From assembly GCA_041984235.1 (NCBI GenBank), contig JBHIYN010000002.1, positions 186,001-250,000 on the forward strand: a DNA stretch of 64,000 nucleotides, written 5' to 3'. Origin of the DNA: JBHIYN01 sp041984235 (GTDB taxonomy: Bacteria > Pseudomonadota > Gammaproteobacteria > Ga0077536). Position 1 is the stretch's first letter. Every line of letters begins with the position of its first letter. Below are positions 7,089-16,125 of this stretch, piece after piece. The notes under the pieces are model-generated. The model did no database searches. It had not been told where the DNA came from and saw only the letters and a list, made by a program, of their open reading frames with translations. The translations under genes and the position numbers were made by a program.

Positions 7089-9263
7089 TCAGAGGTCGAT
7101 GGCGGACGGCTCGAGTCCCTCACGGCGGCGCTCCCAGGCCGCGAGCAGCGCGCGCTCGTAGTCGGCGACGCGGGCCGCGGTGTCGAACAGTGGCGCGCGG
7201 CGCGTGGCCAGCCGCGTCGCCATGGTGCGCAAGCGCTCGCCGTCATGGGCCAGCGCCGTGGCCAGTGCGACGTAGGCCTCGTCGTCGCCGGCCATCAGCT
7301 CGCCGAGACCGGCGGCGCTCGCCTGGCTGGCGCCGATGCGGCCGGCCCAGCTCGCCCCGCAGCGGGTCACCATCGGCAGCCCGGCCAGCAGCACGTCGTT
7401 GGCGGTGACGTGCGCGCCGTAGACGGTGGTGTCCAGCCACAGGTCGGCATGGCGCAGGCGGCTGCGATAGGCCGCGGCCTCGATGCGCGGCGCAAAGCAC
7501 AGCCGGGCCGGCGCGATCCCTGCCTGTGCGGCTGCCGCGCGCAGGTTGCGCTGGTTGTCTGCGCCGCCGTCCAGCAACCACAGCACGCCGCGTGGCACCG
7601 CAGCCAGGATGCGCATCCACAGGGCGAACACCCCCGGCTCGATCTTCGCCGGGTTGTTGTGGCAGGCGAACACGAAGGCGTCCGACGGCAGGCCATGCGC
7701 GGCGCGCTCGTCGGCCGGATCGGCCACCGCCAGGCCGCCGTCGCACAGGATGTGCGCGTACGGCAGGCGAATCAGGGCTTCGCTGAAAGCCGGGTCGGGA
7801 AGCGGCGAGGCAACGCGGTCGGTGATGCGGTAATCGCAGATCCCGGCGCCCAGGCTGCCGGGGAAACCGATATAGCTCACCTGCACCGGCGCCGGACGCA
7901 TCGCCGCGATCTCGGCGCGGCCGTGCTCCTGGTAACCGCTGAGGTCGACCAGCACGTCGATGTCGTCGCCGTGGATGCGCGCGGCGGCCTCGGCATCGCT
8001 CAGCTCGCCCAGGTTCTGGAACACGTCGCAGGCCGCCGCGAGCTGTCCGGCAGGAGCATCGTCGTAGGCGTGCAGGCCGTAACCGACGACCTCGAAGCGC
8101 CGGCGGTCGTGCCCGCGCAGCAGCGGCAGCATGACCTGCGCCGCGACGTGGTCGCGAAAGTTCGCCGACAGGTAGCCCACGCGCAGCTTCTCACGCGCGT
8201 TACGGGTGAACGCGAACGGCGCGGCCTCGGCGTGCGCGTTGCGTCGCACCTCGGCCGCGACGTCGGCGGTCAGCGCGGCACGCGCGCCGTCGTCCAGCGG
8301 GACCACGTGCGCGACATAGAGCAGGGCGCGATCGCGCAGGGCCTGCGCACTGCCGGCGGACGCCGTAACCAGCCGCGCGAAATCGGCCAGCCATTCGCGG
8401 TAGCCGCGCCAGTCGTTGCGCTGGTGACGCTCCCAGCCCGCGACGAGGTAGATCCGCCGCACGTCGAACAGCTCACCATCGGCGCGTGCGTCGACCTCGG
8501 CGGGACCGAGAAAGCGCGCCGCGGCGCCGGCATCGAGCGTCCGTGCGCGCTCGGCGGCCGCCAGCGCCGCTGCCAGCTCTCCGAGTATGGCCCGCGTCAC
8601 CGCCTGTCCGACCCAGCCTTCGGCGCAATCCGCTTGCAAGTCACAGGCCTGCTTGTAGTCGGCCAGCGCGTCGCGTGCGCGGCCCTCGGCGAGCGCGGTC
8701 TGCGCGCGCAGCAGGTGCACCGCGGCCAGACCCGGGAACAGCGCGACCAGGCGCTCGGCATCCTCCGCGGCCGCGCGCAGGCGCCGCAGCCTGAGGTTCA
8801 GCGCGGCGCGGTTCTGCAGCGCATCGCCCATACCGGCGAAGATCTCCAGCGCGCGATCGTAGCGCGCGAGCGCCTCGTCATCGCGGCCCAGCTCCTCCAG
8901 CGCGATGCCGGCGTTGACCAGCAGGCGCGGGTTGTCCGGCCGGCGCGCGAGCGCGGCGTCGAACTCGGCCAGGGCCTCGGCCGGGCGGCCGGCGGCGCCG
9001 AGCATGGCGCCCAGCGCCGTGCGCGGCCGCGGGTCGTCCGGATCGACGCGCCGTGCGGTCTCGAAGGCGACGCGCGCCTCGTCCTCGCGGCCCAGGCGCT
9101 GGCGCGCGGTGCCGAGCAGGAACCAGGCTTCGGCGTCGTCGTGCACGGCGCTGACGCGCGCCGAGGCCGCGCGCTCGGCCGCGGCGAGATCGTTCGCTCC
9201 CAGAAGCTGCAGCACGCGCTCCGGCTGCCATGCTGCGGGCTGTCGCCCGTCGTCAGTCGTCAT
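7089..9263 (-). CDS. Second TPR repeat protein with SPINDLY/O-GlcNAc-transferase-like domain
   Basis: A 724-residue protein with TPR units over residues about 12-250 and a GT41 catalytic region over about 355-715. Key OGT-like elements are intact: His372 in GYLSANFRDH (363-372), VQVSYIGFPGSLGA (460-473, matching the OGT MGYPGTSGA-like loop), CHNNPAK with the donor-binding Lys540, and GAH with His618 in LDTTVYGAHVT (610-620). It is therefore closer to canonical OGT than its plus-strand neighbour. It is the last gene of a minus-strand run and overlaps the upstream PaaK-like gene by 11 bases. It should glycosylate proteins in the cytoplasm before export. The target is unknown; the FecR-barrel protein two genes upstream is a candidate. 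Confidence 0.87.
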   Translation of the reverse strand: MTTDDGRQPAAWQPERVLQLLGANDLAAAERAASARVSAVHDDAEAWFLLGTARQRLGREDEARVAFETARRVDPDDPRPRTALGAMLGAAGRPAEALAEFDAALARRPDNPRLLVNAGIALEELGRDDEALARYDRALEIFAGMGDALQNRAALNLRLRRLRAAAEDAERLVALFPGLAAVHLLRAQTALAEGRARDALADYKQACDLQADCAEGWVGQAVTRAILGELAAALAAAERARTLDAGAAARFLGPAEVDARADGELFDVRRIYLVAGWERHQRNDWRGYREWLADFARLVTASAGSAQALRDRALLYVAHVVPLDDGARAALTADVAAEVRRNAHAEAAPFAFTRNAREKLRVGYLSANFRDHVAAQVMLPLLRGHDRRRFEVVGYGLHAYDDAPAGQLAAACDVFQNLGELSDAEAAARIHGDDIDVLVDLSGYQEHGRAEIAAMRPAPVQVSYIGFPGSLGAGICDYRITDRVASPLPDPAFSEALIRLPYAHILCDGGLAVADPADERAAHGLPSDAFVFACHNNPAKIEPGVFALWMRILAAVPRGVLWLLDGGADNQRNLRAAAAQAGIAPARLCFAPRIEAAAYRSRLRHADLWLDTTVYGAHVTANDVLLAGLPMVTRCGASWAGRIGASQASAAGLGELMAGDDEAYVALATALAHDGERLRTMATRLATRRAPLFDTAARVADYERALLAAWERRREGLEPSAIDL

Positions 9264-10611
9264 CGAGCAGGCACACGAAATCGGTATAGCCGGGGCCGGC
9301 GTCGAGATGCTCGGGGAACTCGAAACGGTAGCGGAACGGCCAGCCCAGGCGCTCGCTGAGGCGCGTCTCGATGGCGGCGCGCTCGGCTGCCGTCAGCGCG
9401 CGCGTGACTACCAGGTTCACCGTGATCACTTCGAGCTCGGCCTGCACCAGGCGGACCTGGCGTACTGGCGTGTCCTCGCCCCACACGCTGACCGGGAAGC
9501 TCGGCCAGTGGCGGCTGCCATCCGGCAGCCGCAGCATGTTGCGACGGCGCCCGAGGATGCGTTTCAGCACCGGCAATCCACGGCCACAGGCACAGGGCGC
9601 GCCGACCTCGGCGTAGTCGTTCAGCTCGTAGCGCACCAGCGGCATGGCGAAATTATGCAGTGCAGTGACCACCACGCGACCGACTTCGCCCGCCGCGCAG
9701 GGCTGGTCGTCATCGTCCAGGATCTCGACCACGAGGTGCTCGCTCTGCACGTGGTAGTGCGCGCGCTCGGGACACTGCAGGGCGATCACCCCGACCTCGG
9801 CGGCGCTGTAGGTGTCGACCAGCGGCACGTCCCAGGCCTCGCGACACAACGCGCGGAGGCCCTCGGGCAGGGTCTCACCGTAGCTGCGCACCTCGCGCAG
9901 CTTGGACCAGCGCAGGCCGTGCTCCGCGCAGTACCTGGCCAGGGCCTCTAGATTGGACGCCTGGGTCAGCAGGTAATGCGGATTCTCCGCGACCAGCCGG
10001 CGCGCCTGCGCGTCGATGCCATGCTCGCTGCTGAGCGAAACGCAGGGCCCGGTTTCGAACACCCCCGCGGTGGGCGCGCCCCACGAGGGCGCGGTGCGAT
10101 CACGGATGCGCGTACGGATGACGGCGAGCTTGCCGCTGAAGTCGCGCTGCTGCCAGAGATGATCGCGCAGGCTCAACGCGCGCCACCACAGGTCGTTCAG
10201 CCGCGTTCCGCGTACCCTGAGCGGCCGGCCGGTGGAACCGGAAGAAGCGTAGTGCACGACGTCACCGTGATCGGCCGGCACCTGCCGGCTGCTCAGCGCG
10301 TCACCGGCGTCCTGCACGGTCGCGCGCGAAAGCGTCGGCAGCTCGGCAAAGGCCTGCGTCGTATCGTCGAGATCGACCCCGGCCAGGTACGCCTCGTAGA
10401 AGGGCGAGGTGCGGCGGGCGTGCCCGAGCACCTGTGCGAGCTGGCGGCGCTGATGGCGGGCGAGGCTGTCCGGGTCCAGCCACTGCGTACGTTCGAGCTC
10501 GAACAGCAGCGCCAGCATGCCGGTCGCACCGGCACCGGGCACCGTCGGCCAGGCGACCTCGGGCAGCGCCGGGACGATCTCCGGCAGGGCGCTCACGCTG
10601 CCTGCCGGCAA
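9253..10611 (-). CDS. PaaK/CapK-like adenylate-forming ligase
   Basis: A 452-residue member of the phenylacetate-CoA ligase (PaaK)/coenzyme F390 synthetase-like branch of the ANL superfamily. Visible motifs are the P-loop-like SSGSTGRP (123-130), TYSAAEVG (267-274, the adenylation A5 region) and RYELNDYAE (327-335), followed by a CACG pair (Cys340, Cys342) typical of PaaK. It should activate a carboxylate as an acyl-AMP, possibly for transfer to CoA or another acceptor; the substrate is unknown. A clear paralogue lies at 13.8-15.2 kb in the same run. Its 3' end overlaps the start of the second TPR-glycosyltransferase by 11 bases. Confidence 0.82.
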   Translation of the reverse strand: MPAGSVSALPEIVPALPEVAWPTVPGAGATGMLALLFELERTQWLDPDSLARHQRRQLAQVLGHARRTSPFYEAYLAGVDLDDTTQAFAELPTLSRATVQDAGDALSSRQVPADHGDVVHYASSGSTGRPLRVRGTRLNDLWWRALSLRDHLWQQRDFSGKLAVIRTRIRDRTAPSWGAPTAGVFETGPCVSLSSEHGIDAQARRLVAENPHYLLTQASNLEALARYCAEHGLRWSKLREVRSYGETLPEGLRALCREAWDVPLVDTYSAAEVGVIALQCPERAHYHVQSEHLVVEILDDDDQPCAAGEVGRVVVTALHNFAMPLVRYELNDYAEVGAPCACGRGLPVLKRILGRRRNMLRLPDGSRHWPSFPVSVWGEDTPVRQVRLVQAELEVITVNLVVTRALTAAERAAIETRLSERLGWPFRYRFEFPEHLDAGPGYTDFVCLLDDD

Positions 10612-10641
10612 ACCTCCGGCATGCCGTTCAGCCGCCGCGGT

Positions 10642-12234
10642 CTACTCGGGAACGTCGAAGGTGATGGTATTGGGCGCACCACCCTGCTTGAACGCGACCA
10701 CGCCGTGGATCGTGTAACCGCCGGAAACCGGCACGTAGACGTCGTAGCCGTAACCCGCCTTGGTCGCGGCACCGCCGGCGAAGAAGCCCTTGATCTGCGT
10801 ATTGAACGGGCCGGAGCCGATGGTCGACGTGGCGTAGGTGCCAGCGCCGGTGAACACCCCGCCCTTGCCCGACTGGATCGGCAGGCCATTGGCCTGGATG
10901 GTGACGTCGTTGTCCGTAAAATCGAGCGACAGGTTGGTGTTGACCTTGCTGGTCGCGAAGTTGGCGTTGAGCTGGCCGCTGACGGCGACCGCGTCGCCGA
11001 AATCAATGGAACCCTCGAAGCCGTCGTCGCCGAAGGTCGGCGTGGTGGCACCGATCAGGTTGTAGGTGGCGGTCGCGCCCAGCGCCTTGAGATTCATGAG
11101 ATCTGATTCAGGAGTAGGCACACCGGTCAGGTAGTGCACGCTCTCGTTGCCGTCGCCGAGGTCGATGTAACCACCGAACGGCACCGGGAACGAACTGCTC
11201 TGCGCGAAGCCGCCGGTCCAGCGGCCCCAGGCGATGACGTTGTCGGCGTCGGTGCCGGTATCCGCGAACCCCCCTTCGCCGCCGAAGTCGAGGAACTTGT
11301 CGAAGGTTTCCGACTCTGCGTCGTCCTTCCACATGGCATCGGTCAGGCGCAGGTCGCCGTCGAGCATCGCGATGACCTGTTCGCTCGGCACGCCTTTCTC
11401 GAGCAGGGTGTCGGCGGCCTGGATTTCGCCGAACTCGCCGCCATCACCGCTGTAGGAGAGCGCCAGGAACAGGGCGTCGTTCTCGCCCGGAACCAGTGGC
11501 ACGTCTTCCGAGAACAGCACCTCCTCGACCGGCGGCTCCTCGTCCGGCTCGAACACGGGCAGGACGGAGAGATCGCCGTCGGCGTCACGGAACTCGCCGG
11601 TCGTGAACAGCTCGACGTTGGCATTCGGGGGCAGCACCACCTTGCGCGTCACGCGCTCGCCGCGCGAGTTGCGATCCTGGAAGTAGACGGTCTGCCCGGC
11701 CTGCAGTACGACCTCGCCGGCGTCGTTGGTGACCACGCACACGCCCTCGCCGCAGGATACGGTCAGCGAGTTGCCGAGCTGGGCGAGGTACTCGGTGCCG
11801 CGGATACCGATGGTCGCGACCGGTGTATTGACGCGGTAGCTGTCGCGGTTGCGGCTGCCGATGATGCCGGTGATGGCGCGCACGCCGCCCTTGAGCAGGC
11901 TGAAGAAGCTCTTCTCGCTGCCGTCTTCCTCGCCCTCGAATTTGTAGTCGTCGACCCGGAACTGGGTACCGGGCTGCAGCGACATGTAGCCGCCGTCCTT
12001 GAAGCGCAGCCAGGCGCGGCCCTGGTTGGTGTCGATGGTGTCGCCGACCTGGATCTTCGCGCCCTTGCCGAGCGCCCGGGTGCTGCCGTCACCGCCGGTT
12101 GCGGTAACGTTGCCGACGGCGAAGTCGACCTGGCCCGCGCGCGCGGCGGCGTGGCCGACGAGTGGCAGGGTGCCGCAGGCGGCTGCGACGAGGGTGGCCA
12201 GGGTGCGGCGGCGGAACGGGGCGTTACTGGGCAT
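10642..12234 (-). CDS. Secreted FecR-domain protein with C-terminal TbpB-like beta-barrel, candidate Slam cargo
   Basis: A 530-residue protein with an N-terminal signal peptide (hydrophobic core about 11-29). FecR domain: about residues 35-200 (VGDTIDT near 63-69, VNTPVATIGIRGTEY near 135-149), with a CGEGVC pair at 161-166 that could form a disulfide. An acidic linker (about 225-330) follows. The last 140 residues have the glycine-rich alternating pattern of TbpB/HpuA-type 8-strand barrels (YNLIGATTPT at 391-400, SGQLNANF near 419-426, an FTGAG turn near 461, a final GVVAFKQGG). No lipobox Cys is visible. It lies 22 bases downstream of a Slam-like outer-membrane gene, the usual arrangement for type XI cargo. 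The cargo role is inference. Confidence 0.72.
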   Translation of the reverse strand: MPSNAPFRRRTLATLVAAACGTLPLVGHAAARAGQVDFAVGNVTATGGDGSTRALGKGAKIQVGDTIDTNQGRAWLRFKDGGYMSLQPGTQFRVDDYKFEGEEDGSEKSFFSLLKGGVRAITGIIGSRNRDSYRVNTPVATIGIRGTEYLAQLGNSLTVSCGEGVCVVTNDAGEVVLQAGQTVYFQDRNSRGERVTRKVVLPPNANVELFTTGEFRDADGDLSVLPVFEPDEEPPVEEVLFSEDVPLVPGENDALFLALSYSGDGGEFGEIQAADTLLEKGVPSEQVIAMLDGDLRLTDAMWKDDAESETFDKFLDFGGEGGFADTGTDADNVIAWGRWTGGFAQSSSFPVPFGGYIDLGDGNESVHYLTGVPTPESDLMNLKALGATATYNLIGATTPTFGDDGFEGSIDFGDAVAVSGQLNANFATSKVNTNLSLDFTDNDVTIQANGLPIQSGKGGVFTGAGTYATSTIGSGPFNTQIKGFFAGGAATKAGYGYDVYVPVSGGYTIHGVVAFKQGGAPNTITFDVPE

Positions 12235-12256
12235 GGCGATTCTCCCGGCGCACGGC

Positions 12257-13618
12257 TCAGTTGAAATCTCGTCTAAGTGTAAAGCCCACTACCACGCGAT
12301 CGTAGTCGTTGACCACGATATTCGAGTCATTGTTCACATAACTGACCTGTGCGGTGGTGAGCCACAGGGGCGCGGGGCGGTAATTCATCCCGGCCCGGAA
12401 CTGGTAGCGCTCGTCGTCGCGGGTGCGCTGGAAAGCCGGTTCCGGCCCGCCGAAATCGCGGAATTCGATGTTCATGCCGGCAAAGGCGGCCACTCGCGGC
12501 GCCAGGCGCAGCTCGCCGCCGAGGCGCAGGCCGTAGAGGTCGTGACCGAGATGGGGCACGTTGGAGCGGCGCTCGTCCTCGACACCGCCGTAACCACTCA
12601 CGAACACCACCGGGTTGAAGCGCATTTCGAAGGCGTGCGAGTAGCCGATGCCGCCGACGTAGCGCATGGCGTCGCGGATGTCCTGGCCCGGGTAGTCGAG
12701 CCCGAAGATCTGCATGAAGGCGCTCAGCCGCGTGCGCGCATCCAGTTCGCGGTTCCAGCCGCCGACGATGCCGTAGGCGTTGCGGAAAGAATGGTTGTCA
12801 ACGAGGAAGGTCTCGCCCTGCAGCGCGAGGGTGAAGGAGTCGAGGCCCCGCGTGTAGCCGATACCGGCATGCGCGTCGACGCTGCTGGTTTCGAAATTGT
12901 CGTCACTGAAATGCTCACGCTTGGCGATGTTGCCGCCACCGACGACGTCGAACTCACCCCACAGCGGGTGGCGCCCGGTAAAGCCCGCGGCGACCGAGCC
13001 GTAGCCGTCGGCATCCTCGACGCCGGCGTCGTCGAGTCGGAAGATGAGACCGCCGAAAGCCGGGATCGCGACGTTGCGCTGATCGGTAGCGCTGTTGATG
13101 TTGCTGTCGTAACCCAGGCCGAGCTCGACGTAGGCGCGCAACTGCCGGCGATTGCCATCGACACGCTCGTCGATCGCGGAGAGAAATCGCTGCAGCGCCT
13201 CGGCCACCGCCGGCGGCACGCCCTGTTGCTTGACCGCCTCGAATTCGCCGCGCGCGGTTTCGAGCTCGCCGAGCTGGAAGTAGGCGCGTGCGATCTCGGC
13301 ACGGGCACGGGCATGGCCGGGCTCGACGGCGAGCACGCGTTCGAGGGCGAATACCGCGCGGCCGGGGCGACCGCTGTCCAGCGCCGCCAGGCCGAGCAGG
13401 TAATCGAAGTTCGGATCGCCCGAGTTCGCGTCCTCCTCGGCCGCCAGCATCTGGTAGGCCTGGTCGGCGTTGCCGCTCGCAATCAGGCTCAGTGCCTGCT
13501 CCAGGTCGGCTGCCGCGGCCGCGGCGCTCGCCAGCACCAGCAGCAGTGCGGGCAGGAGCCGCGTTCGGTGGCACGGGCGCCGGCCCGCGACCGCCGTGGC
13601 GCGTGTAATGTCGTTCAT
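12257..13618 (-). CDS. TPR plus outer-membrane beta-barrel protein, Slam/DUF560-like (type XI secretion)
   Basis: A 453-residue protein: signal peptide at 1-38, TPR helices at about 39-145, then a transmembrane barrel opening with AYVELGLGYDSNIN (about 167-180), the hallmark of the DUF560/Slam barrel, and ending in a terminal Phe-Asn, close to the usual aromatic C-terminus of outer-membrane proteins. Slam proteins move surface lipoproteins or soluble cargo across the outer membrane. I start it at the ATG 13616-13618 (GCGAGG precedes), which gives a clean signal peptide; the open frame runs further upstream without one. The next gene, 22 bases away, encodes the FecR-barrel protein. Confidence 0.75.
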   Translation of the reverse strand: MNDITRATAVAGRRPCHRTRLLPALLLVLASAAAAAADLEQALSLIASGNADQAYQMLAAEEDANSGDPNFDYLLGLAALDSGRPGRAVFALERVLAVEPGHARARAEIARAYFQLGELETARGEFEAVKQQGVPPAVAEALQRFLSAIDERVDGNRRQLRAYVELGLGYDSNINSATDQRNVAIPAFGGLIFRLDDAGVEDADGYGSVAAGFTGRHPLWGEFDVVGGGNIAKREHFSDDNFETSSVDAHAGIGYTRGLDSFTLALQGETFLVDNHSFRNAYGIVGGWNRELDARTRLSAFMQIFGLDYPGQDIRDAMRYVGGIGYSHAFEMRFNPVVFVSGYGGVEDERRSNVPHLGHDLYGLRLGGELRLAPRVAAFAGMNIEFRDFGGPEPAFQRTRDDERYQFRAGMNYRPAPLWLTTAQVSYVNNDSNIVVNDYDRVVVGFTLRRDFN

Positions 13619-13778
13619 GTCGCCTCGCCTTGCGCGCATCGCCCGCGCGCCGTGTCGGAACCGTTGCGGCGGTGACCCGCGGTATGACCCGGCCGCCTCA
13701 ACAACAAAATACTCCAGATATCGTCCGTAGTCTAATGTATCGGTTACATTTATTGCCCTGCAACAATGCAATTCTCGT

Positions 13779-15173
13779 TCATGCGGGAAGAAGCGAGACG
13801 AACTCTTCGAACTTGCCCCCGGGGCCGCGCGGCAATGCGTCGCGATGATAATCGAAGCGTAGCTCAAACGGGTGGCCCAGCGCACCCCGAATGACCCCGG
13901 CCAGACGGTGTTCCTCAGTGGGCGAGAGCGCCCGCTCGACGACCAGGCGGACCTCGACCAGGGCCAGCGAGTGCTGCACCAACTGGAACTGCCGCACCGG
14001 GGCAATCGCGCGGTAGTCGGCGAACCCGACCTGCGGCCAGTGGCGGCTGCCGTCGGGCAGCACCACCAGGTTGCGCGTACGCCCGACGATGCGCGCCAGG
14101 GTCGGCAGGCCGCGCCCGCAGGTGCACGGCGGCCCGACCTCGGCCAGGTCGCCGAGCTCGTAGCGCAGCAGGGGCGCGGCGTAGTTGTGCAGCGGGGTCA
14201 CCACCAGGCGGCCACGCTGGCCGACGGCGGCGGGCCGCCCGGCGTCGTCCAGCACCTCGACCAGCAGGGTTTCGGCGGCCACGTGGTAGTGCCCGCTGAG
14301 CGGACACTGCAGCGCAATGTAGCCCAGCTCGCGCGAGCTGTAGACGTCGACCAGCGGCACGCCCCAGACCTCCGTGCAGCGTGCCCGCAACGCATCGCTG
14401 AGGGTCTCGCCGAGGGTGCGCACCTCGCGCAGGCGCGGCAGCTTCCAGCCGTGCGTCGCGGCGTGCTCGATGAGGGCGCCGAGGTTGCTCGGGTAGGTCA
14501 TGAGGTAATCCGGGTCATGGCGTGCCAGCCAGCGCACCTGGGTGTCGATGTCGGCATCCAGCGTCAGCGCGGCCAGCGGCCCGGTGCGGTGCAGCGTCGC
14601 CGCCGGTGCGCCCCAGTGCGGCAGCACCGTGCCGTCCGGCGCGGCGCCCTGCTCGCCGGAATAGACCCGGATCGAGGCCAGCTTGGCGCTGAAATCGCGC
14701 CCGTGCCAGTAATGCTCGCGCAGGGTCATCGCCTCCCACAGCAGCCGCTCCAGGCCGCAGCGGCGCAGCCGCACCGGCTCGCCGGTGGAACCCGAAGTCT
14801 CGCTGTAGAACGTACCGCCCAGCGCGGCCGGCACCTGCTCGCTCTCGAGCGCGGCGCCGGCATTCTGGATCGTGCGCCGGCCGATGGTCGGCAGTCCGCG
14901 CCATGCGTCCGCGTCGGGCACCCCGCCCGGCGCCAGGTCAAGGCCGGCCAGCGCCTCGCGGTAATACGGCACGCTGCGGCGCGCGTGCTCGAGCAGGCGT
15001 GCAAGCTGGCCGAGCTGGCGCCGGCTGAGCTCGTTCGCATCCAGCCACTGGCTGCGCTCGAGCTGGAACAGCAGCGCGCCCAGCAATGCGCCGTGACCGG
15101 CCGGCATTGGCGGCCACGCCTGGCCGCTGACGGCGGTGCGCATGCTGCTCACCGGATCGTGCTGCCCATTCAT
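13779..15173 (-). CDS. Second PaaK/CapK-like adenylate-forming ligase
   Basis: A 464-residue paralogue of the 9.3-10.6 kb ligase: both begin with the pattern LLFxLER-x-QWLD and share all later motifs. Visible here are SETSGSTGEP (124-133), DVYSSRELG (276-284), RYELGDLAE (337-345) and Cys350/Cys352 of the PaaK CxCG element. It should form an acyl-adenylate from an unknown acid. The ATG at 15171-15173 overlaps the TGA of the upstream methyltransferase (ATGA), so the two are translationally coupled; the frame is open further upstream, but that lies inside the methyltransferase. A 160-base gap to the Slam-like gene may hold a second promoter. Confidence 0.82.
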   Translation of the reverse strand: MNGQHDPVSSMRTAVSGQAWPPMPAGHGALLGALLFQLERSQWLDANELSRRQLGQLARLLEHARRSVPYYREALAGLDLAPGGVPDADAWRGLPTIGRRTIQNAGAALESEQVPAALGGTFYSETSGSTGEPVRLRRCGLERLLWEAMTLREHYWHGRDFSAKLASIRVYSGEQGAAPDGTVLPHWGAPAATLHRTGPLAALTLDADIDTQVRWLARHDPDYLMTYPSNLGALIEHAATHGWKLPRLREVRTLGETLSDALRARCTEVWGVPLVDVYSSRELGYIALQCPLSGHYHVAAETLLVEVLDDAGRPAAVGQRGRLVVTPLHNYAAPLLRYELGDLAEVGPPCTCGRGLPTLARIVGRTRNLVVLPDGSRHWPQVGFADYRAIAPVRQFQLVQHSLALVEVRLVVERALSPTEEHRLAGVIRGALGHPFELRFDYHRDALPRGPGGKFEEFVSLLPA

Positions 15174-15997
15174 GCCGCGGGCACCAGCGTGTAGGAGGGA
15201 CAGCACTCGGCGAAGTCGTAATCGCCCTGCTCGCACGCCACGACCTTGAGCACCGGCGCCAGCACCGCCTGCAACTGCTTGCGCGTGGGAAAGCTGAAGG
15301 CCGCGTCGAGGTCGCGGTAGGCCTCGATGGTGGCGACGGTGTCCTCACGCCAGCCCATGCGCGCGGCGAGCGCGGCCGGATCGGAAACGCCTTCGTGCCA
15401 GGCCTGCCAGATCGCTCCCAGGCGCACGCCGCTGGCGAAGTCCGGCTGCACGGCCATGGCCAGGCGGAATTTGAAGACGTGGAAGTTGGCGATCGCGCCA
15501 CGCTCCAGCGCGGCCACCACCTCGCGCGGCGATTCGCGCCGCGCCGGCGCGACGAACAGGCGCATCATGATGCGCCCGCCCGGAGCCAGCACGCCGGCGA
15601 TGGCGCGTGCCGCCGGCTGCCACAGCGAGGCCGATGGCAGCACGTTGAACACACCGTCACCGACGACCAGGTCGCGCGAGCGCGCGGCCAGCGGCAGGTG
15701 CAGCCAGTCCGCGCACAGCGCCCGCCGCCACGCCGTGTCGCCGGGCCAGATCCCGGCGACCATCGCCGCCGAACGATCGATCGCCAGCAGCTCGCTGCCC
15801 GGCGGCCACGCCATGGTGGCGATCTCGGGCGTCACCCCGAGCAACAGGGCGCGCAGGCGCTCGCTGCCGCTGTCTGCCCGCCACGCCTGCACGCCGCGCT
15901 CGAGCAGGCCGATGTCCTGCGCGGTCGGCCGCAGGGGCTGACCGACACGGCGCCATTGGCGGGCGTGCCTGCGCCACAGGTCCTGGGATTCGTGCAT
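15170..15997 (-). CDS. Class I SAM-dependent methyltransferase-like protein
   Basis: A 275-residue protein with a Rossmann-type methyltransferase pattern: motif I region LLLGVTPEIA (51-60), the acidic strand end LLAIDRS (70-76), and motif IV-like VVGDGVFNVLP (111-121). Motif I lacks the usual G-x-G-x-G, so SAM binding is likely but not certain. It is the first gene of the minus-strand accessory run and is coupled by ATGA overlap to a PaaK-like ligase. That suggests it methylates the ligase's substrate or product, or a linked small molecule. Divergent from an acyl-CoA dehydrogenase gene across 128 bases. Confidence 0.65.
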   Translation of the reverse strand: MHESQDLWRRHARQWRRVGQPLRPTAQDIGLLERGVQAWRADSGSERLRALLLGVTPEIATMAWPPGSELLAIDRSAAMVAGIWPGDTAWRRALCADWLHLPLAARSRDLVVGDGVFNVLPSASLWQPAARAIAGVLAPGGRIMMRLFVAPARRESPREVVAALERGAIANFHVFKFRLAMAVQPDFASGVRLGAIWQAWHEGVSDPAALAARMGWREDTVATIEAYRDLDAAFSFPTRKQLQAVLAPVLKVVACEQGDYDFAECCPSYTLVPAA

Positions 15998-16125
15998 CGA
16001 TCGAACAAGTCCGCGTTAGTGCCGTGGCCGGCACCGCACCGGCCGGCACGTTAGCATAGCCGCCCGCGCTGCCGACGCCCCACCGCGGCGTGCGCGTGAC
16101 ACGACGACACCGCAGGAGATCCCTG

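Noticed and set aside
13619..13778. Extension of the Slam-like gene upstream to 14005
   Set aside because: The extra N-terminus is Arg/Ser-rich, lies partly inside the next gene and would bury the clear signal peptide.
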